A stretch of DNA of 64,000 nucleotides from Phenylobacterium sp. (GTDB lineage Bacteria; Pseudomonadota; Alphaproteobacteria; Caulobacterales; Caulobacteraceae). The stretch covers positions 124,001 to 188,000 of the forward strand of contig NZ_WGNY01000008.1 in the NCBI RefSeq assembly GCF_016124325.1, written 5' to 3'. Both the position numbers and the translations under genes were made by a program. Positions within the stretch are counted from its first letter, which is position 1. Each line of letters opens with the position of its first letter. Shown here piece after piece: positions 60,089 to 64,000 of the stretch. The notes under the pieces are model-generated. The model did not search any database. It was not told where the DNA came from and saw nothing but the letters and a program-made list of their open reading frames with translations.

Positions 60089-61264
60089 TCAGGCCAGCAG
60101 CTCGCGGGTGTGGCGGGCGATGATCCCTTCCTCGTCGGTGGGGATCACCCACACCTCCAGCCGCGATTCGGCGGCGCTGATCCGGCCCGGGCCGGCGGCG
60201 TTGGCTTCGGGGTCCAGCACGCACCCCAGCCAGTCCAGCCGCGCGCAGACGCGGCGGCGGATCTCCGGGGCGTTTTCGCCGACGCCGGCGGTGAAGACCA
60301 GGCCGTCCAGCCCGCCCATCGAGGCCGCCAGCGCCCCGGCCTCGCGCACGATGCGGAACACGAAGAGGTCGATCGCCGCGGCCGCCCGCGGATCGTCGCT
60401 GGCCAGCAACGCGCGCATGTCGCCGCTGATCCCCGAGACGCCCAGCAGCCCCGAGCGCTTGTAGAGCAGGTCGCCCACCGCCTCGGGGCTCAGGCCGTGG
60501 GCCTGTTGCAGGTGCAGCACCACCCCGGGGTCCAGCGCCCCGCAGCGGGTGCCCATCACCAGCCCGTCCAGCGCCGTGAATCCCATGGTGGTGTCGGCGC
60601 TGCGCCCGCCCCGCATCGCGCAGAGGCTGGCCCCGGCGCCCAGGTGGGCCGCGATCGTCCGCCCGGCGGCCAGGCGCGGCGACAGCTCCGCCACGCGGCC
60701 CGCGATGAACTCGTACGACAGGCCGTGGAAGCCGTAGCGGCGCACCCCGCGCGCCTCCCACTCAAGCGGCAGGCCGAACCGGTCCACCTCGGGGGCGTGA
60801 CCGTGGTGGAAGGCGGTGTCGAAACAGGCCACCTGCGGCACGCCCGGCGCCACCGCCATCGCCGCGCGTACGGCCGCCAGGTTGTGCGGCTCATGCAGGG
60901 GCGCCAGCGGCGACAGCGCGTCCAGCCGCGCCAGCAGCTCGGCGTCCAGCCGCACCGGCCGCCAGAACTCCGATCCGCCATGCACGATCCGGTGGCCCAC
61001 GGCCGCGGGCCGCGCCCCGCCCAGCGCCCCTTCGATCCAATCGAACACCGCGCCCAGCAGCGCCTCGTGGCTGAGGTGTTCGCCGGCCGGCCACCGCCGC
61101 TCCTCGGCCGCCCCGTCGCCGGCCCGCGCCGTCAGGTGCGGCGCCGAGCCGATGCCTTCCACCTGCCCCGCCGCAACACGCCGCAGGCCGGCGCCGTCGG
61201 CGTCGAACACGGCGAACTTCAGGCTCGACGAGCCCGCGTTGAGCGTCAGCAGCGGAACCGTCAT
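60089..61264 (-). CDS. ackA: acetate kinase
   Basis: The 391-residue ASKHA-fold kinase starts PLLTLNAGSSSLKFAVFD (acetokinase signature 1) and contains AVGHRIVHGGSEFWRPV, VACFDTAFHHGHAPEVDRF, YGFHGLSYEFIAGRV (signature 2), GVSGISGDMRALL and GLVFTAGVGENAPEIRR. It interconverts acetyl phosphate and acetate with ATP. The ATG at 61264 lies within the last codon of pta (ATGA), so the two enzymes are translationally coupled. In an aerobe it probably serves acetate activation or overflow, or acetyl-phosphate signalling (inference). Confidence 0.96.
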   Translation of the reverse strand: MTVPLLTLNAGSSSLKFAVFDADGAGLRRVAAGQVEGIGSAPHLTARAGDGAAEERRWPAGEHLSHEALLGAVFDWIEGALGGARPAAVGHRIVHGGSEFWRPVRLDAELLARLDALSPLAPLHEPHNLAAVRAAMAVAPGVPQVACFDTAFHHGHAPEVDRFGLPLEWEARGVRRYGFHGLSYEFIAGRVAELSPRLAAGRTIAAHLGAGASLCAMRGGRSADTTMGFTALDGLVMGTRCGALDPGVVLHLQQAHGLSPEAVGDLLYKRSGLLGVSGISGDMRALLASDDPRAAAAIDLFVFRIVREAGALAASMGGLDGLVFTAGVGENAPEIRRRVCARLDWLGCVLDPEANAAGPGRISAAESRLEVWVIPTDEEGIIARHTRELLA

Positions 61265-62226
61265 CGGGCGACGGGCGGCTTCACGGCCAGGACGGCCTGG
61301 CCCGCCATCAGCACCGCCACCGCGCACGAGGCGATGCGCGTGCGCTCCGAGTCGGCCCGGCTGGTCAGGATGATCGGAACCCGCGCGCCCAGCACCACCC
61401 CGGCCGCGTCCGCCCCGCCCAGGAAGGTGAGCTGCTTGGCCAGGATGTTGCCCGACACCAGGTCCGGCACCACCAGCACGTCGGCGTGGCCCGCCACCGG
61501 CGAGACGATCCCCTTGTCGCGCGCCGCTTCGGCGCTGATGGCGTTGTCGAACGCCAGCGGCCCGTCCAGCAGACCGCCCACGATCTGCCGCCGGTCGGCC
61601 ATCTTGCACAGCGCCGCGGCGTCCAGGGTCGAGACGATCTCGGGATTGACCGTCTCCACGGCCGACAGGATCGCCACCTTCGGCTCGGCGATCCCCATGA
61701 CGTGGGCCAGGTCGATGGCGTTCTGGACGATGTCCTTCTTGTCCATCAGGTCGGGCTGGATGTTGATCGCCGCGTCGGTGATGAACAGCGGCCCCGGCCG
61801 GCCCGGCAGGCTCATGATGTAGACATGGCTGATCCGCCGCTCGGTGCGCAGGCCGGTGTCCGAGGCCATCACCGCGTGCATCAGTTCGTCGGTGTGCAGC
61901 GAGCCCTTCATCAGCAGGCCGGCCTCGCCCCGCCGCACCAGCTCCACGGCGCGCGCCGCCGCGGCGTGGCTGTGCGGGGCGGGCTCCAGGCGCAGGCCCG
62001 AGATGTCCAGCCCGGCGGCCTCAGCGGCGGCGCGGATCTTGTCCTCCGGCCCCACCAGGATCGGCGCGATCAGCCCCAGCCCGGCCGCCTCCAGCGCCGC
62101 GCCCAGCGAGAGCGCGTCGCAGGGATGCGCCACCGCCGTCGCCACCGGCTCCAGGCCGCCGCACCGGGCCAGCAGCGCCCTGTGCCAGGCGTGCGCGCCG
62201 CCGTCCGCTCCCGCGCCTTCGTCCAT
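61261..62226 (-). CDS. pta: phosphate acetyl/butyryltransferase, short form
   Basis: The 321-residue protein is the short PTA/PTB type without the N-terminal DRTGG domain: VAHPCDALSLGAALEAAG, ILVGPEDKIRAAAEAAG, LMKGSLHTDELMHAVM, SDTGLRTERRISHVYIM, ITDAAINIQPDLMDKKDI and GHADVLVVPDLVSGNILAKQLTFLGGADAAGVVLGA. It converts acetyl-CoA (or a similar acyl-CoA) and phosphate to the acyl phosphate. ATG at 62226 is used; GGCGATGGACG lacks a strong ribosome site. It overlaps ackA by four bases. Specificity for acetyl or butyryl groups cannot be told. Confidence 0.92.
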   Translation of the reverse strand: MDEGAGADGGAHAWHRALLARCGGLEPVATAVAHPCDALSLGAALEAAGLGLIAPILVGPEDKIRAAAEAAGLDISGLRLEPAPHSHAAAARAVELVRRGEAGLLMKGSLHTDELMHAVMASDTGLRTERRISHVYIMSLPGRPGPLFITDAAINIQPDLMDKKDIVQNAIDLAHVMGIAEPKVAILSAVETVNPEIVSTLDAAALCKMADRRQIVGGLLDGPLAFDNAISAEAARDKGIVSPVAGHADVLVVPDLVSGNILAKQLTFLGGADAAGVVLGARVPIILTSRADSERTRIASCAVAVLMAGQAVLAVKPPVAR

Positions 62227-62324
62227 CGCCGGCTCCCGTACTCGACTGTGCGGCGCACCTTAGCGCGGGATCGCGTCGCGGTGTTGACGCCGCGCAATAT
62301 CGCCCCTCCCCCGCGCTCCGCCGC

Positions 62325-62385
62325 CCGCTCCTCCCCCGCACGCGGGGGAGGTGGCGCCCCGAAGGGGTGACGGAGGGGGCCCGGC
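62325..62385. repeat. GC-rich dispersed hairpin (second copy)
   Basis: CTCCCCCGC (62331-62339) and GCGGGGGAG (62342-62350) form the same 9-bp stem as at 12303-12322, followed by ACGGAGGGGGC. It lies between the pta start and the stop of the cytochrome c/NHL gene. Confidence 0.7.
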
Positions 62386-62387
62386 CC

Positions 62388-63818
62388 CTACCCGCCCGGC
62401 TTGCGCACGTAGCGCACCACCGCCCGCTGGCCCACCTGGGCGCCGTAGATGCGGCCCTGGGCGTCCACCCACATGCCCTCGGCGCCGCTGGTGGCGGTCT
62501 TGTCGGGGTCGGCCTGGTCGTCGGGGACGAAGGCCGTCACCTTCCCCGTCCGGGCGTCGCCGATCCGCACGCCGCGCTTCCAGCCGGGATGGTGGCCATA
62601 GCCTTCGGGTTCGCGCGACTCGGAATCGGCCACGTAGAGCGCGCCCTTGGCGTCCACGAACAGCCCGCTGGGCCGGCCGAACTGGGGCCAGACCTCCAGC
62701 AGCTTGCCCTCGGTGTCGAACACCTCGACGCGGTCGTTCCAGCGGTCGGCCACATAGACCCGGCCATGGCCGTCCAGGGCGATCCCGTGCGGAACCTCCA
62801 CCTGCCCGGGCGCCGCCCCCCGCGTCCCCCACTGCTTCAGGAACCGCCCCTGGGCGTCCAGCTTGACGATCCGGTGCGCGCCCTTGCCCTGGGTGTGGCC
62901 GTCAGCGACGTAGATCGTCCCGTCCTTCGCCACCGCCACGGCGTTCGGCTCCACGAAGGTGTCGGGCCCCTCCGCCGAGACCCCGGCCTTGCCCAGCGCC
63001 CGGATCAGCTTGCCGGTGCGGTCGAACTCGAACACCTGCGCGCCCTTGCCGCCCTCCACGCGGTTGTCGGTGAGCCAGATGTGGTCCTGCGCATCCACGA
63101 AGAAGCCGTGCGGGAAGTTGAACATCCCCGCCCCGAACGCCCGGACAAACCGCCCGTCGGCGTCGAACTCCATGATCGGGGCCAGCGGGCTCCCGGCGCA
63201 GCTGTTGGCTCCGCAGCGGTCGGCCACCCAGATGTGCCCGCGGCTGTCCACCGCCACCCCGCTGGTCGAGCCCATGGTCCGGCCCGGCGGCAGCTTCAGG
63301 AAATCCCGCTCGGTCGCGTAGGGATTGGGATAGCCGTTGGGGTCGGCCGCGGTGGCCGCCGCATCCCCGGCCGTCCCGGCGTCGGGCCGGAAGGCGTCCA
63401 GGCGGATCGTCGCCAGCATCTCGCTGCGCTTCGCCAGCTCGGTGTCGCCGGCCGGGAAGCCGTTGAACTTCAGCACATAGGCCAGCACGTCGGCGTAGGT
63501 CTCGCGCCCCAGCGAACCCGGCCGCACCATCGGCATGGTGGTCCGCGTGCGGTCGAACAGGTCGCCCAGCGTGAGGCCGTTCCAGCTCGACAGGAACTCC
63601 GGCCCCGCCAGCGGCTTGGCCTCGCCCGTGCCCGCCAGCGCCGCCCCGTGGCAGACGGCGCAGTTCTGGAGATAGGCCGCCCGCCCCCGGTCGGCCTGCT
63701 CGTCGGTGTAGACGCCGTCCCACACGCTGCGTTCGGCGTCCTGCGCCCGCGGCTGCCCCGCCGTCAGCGCCAGCAGGCCCACCGCCAGCGCCGCCGCGCT
63801 CCGCGTTCTCAAGCGCAC
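62388..63818 (-). CDS. exported cytochrome c / NHL-repeat protein
   Basis: About 476 residues. GTG at 63818 is preceded by GGAGG six bases away and opens a signal peptide (RTRSAAALAVGLLALTAG, cleavage near QPRAQD). A cytochrome c domain follows, with the haem motif C53-A-V-C56-H57 (QNCAVCHGAAL) and an axial Met likely in TTMPMVRPGSLG. Residues 150-470 form an NHL/6-bladed propeller (GVAVDSRGHIWVADRCG, FNFPHGFFVDAQDHIWLTDN, VEVPHGIALDGHGRVYVADR). It directly precedes, by one base, the PQQ dehydrogenase gene in transcript order and may accept its electrons. Confidence 0.88.
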   Translation of the reverse strand: MRLRTRSAAALAVGLLALTAGQPRAQDAERSVWDGVYTDEQADRGRAAYLQNCAVCHGAALAGTGEAKPLAGPEFLSSWNGLTLGDLFDRTRTTMPMVRPGSLGRETYADVLAYVLKFNGFPAGDTELAKRSEMLATIRLDAFRPDAGTAGDAAATAADPNGYPNPYATERDFLKLPPGRTMGSTSGVAVDSRGHIWVADRCGANSCAGSPLAPIMEFDADGRFVRAFGAGMFNFPHGFFVDAQDHIWLTDNRVEGGKGAQVFEFDRTGKLIRALGKAGVSAEGPDTFVEPNAVAVAKDGTIYVADGHTQGKGAHRIVKLDAQGRFLKQWGTRGAAPGQVEVPHGIALDGHGRVYVADRWNDRVEVFDTEGKLLEVWPQFGRPSGLFVDAKGALYVADSESREPEGYGHHPGWKRGVRIGDARTGKVTAFVPDDQADPDKTATSGAEGMWVDAQGRIYGAQVGQRAVVRYVRKPGG

Positions 63819-63819
63819 C

Positions 63820-64000
63820 CTAGTCCTCCGTCTGCGGCAGGGCGTAGGCGATGTACTCGCCCGAATAGACGCCACCGCTCACCGCCACGATCAGATACTG
63901 GCGGCCGTTCACGCTGTAGGTCATCGGCGAACCCGACTGCGGCGCGGGCATCCAGATCGCCCCGACTTCCTTGCCCGTGGCCTTGTCGTAGGCCCGCAGC
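63820..64000 (-). CDS. PQQ-dependent quinoprotein dehydrogenase, C-terminal end
   Basis: Only the last 60 residues are visible: YDKATGKEVGAIWMPAPQSG, SPMTYSVNGRQYLIVAVSGG, then a short tail ending PQTED. This is the terminal propeller blade of alcohol/glucose quinoprotein dehydrogenases (GxP..Y..GKQY pattern). The gene extends past the right edge. Its stop lies one base before the GTG start of the cytochrome c/NHL gene, which indicates a two-gene periplasmic dehydrogenase-electron acceptor operon. Substrate not visible. Confidence 0.87.
   Translation of the reverse strand, partial: LRAYDKATGKEVGAIWMPAPQSGSPMTYSVNGRQYLIVAVSGGVYSGEYIAYALPQTED

Overview
The window is GC-rich, densely packed chromosomal DNA with start-stop overlaps between many genes. 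The content points to an aerobic alphaproteobacterium, most likely in the Caulobacterales (Caulobacter/Phenylobacterium type): three large TonB-dependent receptors, Tat-exported catabolic enzymes, an intergenic palindrome family built on CCCGG...CCGGG, and one CtrA-like TTAA-N7-TCAA box. The lineage is inferred from style and gene families; no rRNA or other marker gene lies in the window. I saw no tRNA, rRNA, CRISPR array, insertion sequence or prophage gene, and no gene-free stretch longer than about 300 bases.

Layout. 0-4.7 kb (minus): a tight operon of an MFS sugar importer, two TIM-barrel isomerase/epimerases, a Gfo/Idh/MocA oxidoreductase and the start of a GMC oxidoreductase, facing a LacI regulator with a palindromic operator between them; it looks like a 3-keto-glycoside or cyclitol catabolic unit. 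6-18 kb: mixed metabolism (enoyl-CoA hydratase, small membrane protein, single-chain biotin-dependent acyl-CoA carboxylase, amidohydrolase, nitronate monooxygenase, FAD-linked hydroxyacid dehydrogenase, ClC transporter, Tat-exported amidase). 17.9-24.2 kb: an aromatic meta-cleavage operon (extradiol dioxygenase, FAH-family hydrolase, FAD hydroxylase) ending in one TetR gene and faced by a second, paralogous TetR gene, with phased TGACCA-TT-TGGTCA operators between; a membrane-domain/metallo-beta-lactamase fusion follows the second TetR.

24.2-29.5 kb: an EstB-type serine hydrolase and two acyl-CoA dehydrogenases, a sorbosone-dehydrogenase-like lipoprotein and a small VOC protein. 29.5-37.5 kb: two TonB-dependent receptors, an SDR, a thiolase, a free methionine-(R)-sulfoxide reductase and a single-domain response regulator. 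37.7-45 kb: an S9 peptidase, an unrecognised tandem winged-helix regulator, an XRE regulator, a hybrid histidine kinase, a YceI lipoprotein and a methyltransferase.

45-53.2 kb: a complete ectoine/hydroxyectoine unit, ectA-ectB-ectC-ectD-ask plus two MFS transporters (one ProP/MHS-like), with a divergent MarR-type EctR and two copies of an AT-rich operator. The ectA promoter abuts the start codon, suggesting a leaderless message.

53.4-59.9 kb is the least familiar region: a 977-residue TonB-dependent receptor faces a tandem pair of 2-oxoglutarate/Fe(II) oxygenases, followed by two paralogous small proteins of unknown family on either side of a secreted protein. Both control regions carry GTTAC/GTAAC inverted repeats. 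60-64 kb: acetate kinase and phosphotransacetylase, then a cytochrome c/NHL-repeat protein and the 3' end of a PQQ-dependent dehydrogenase.
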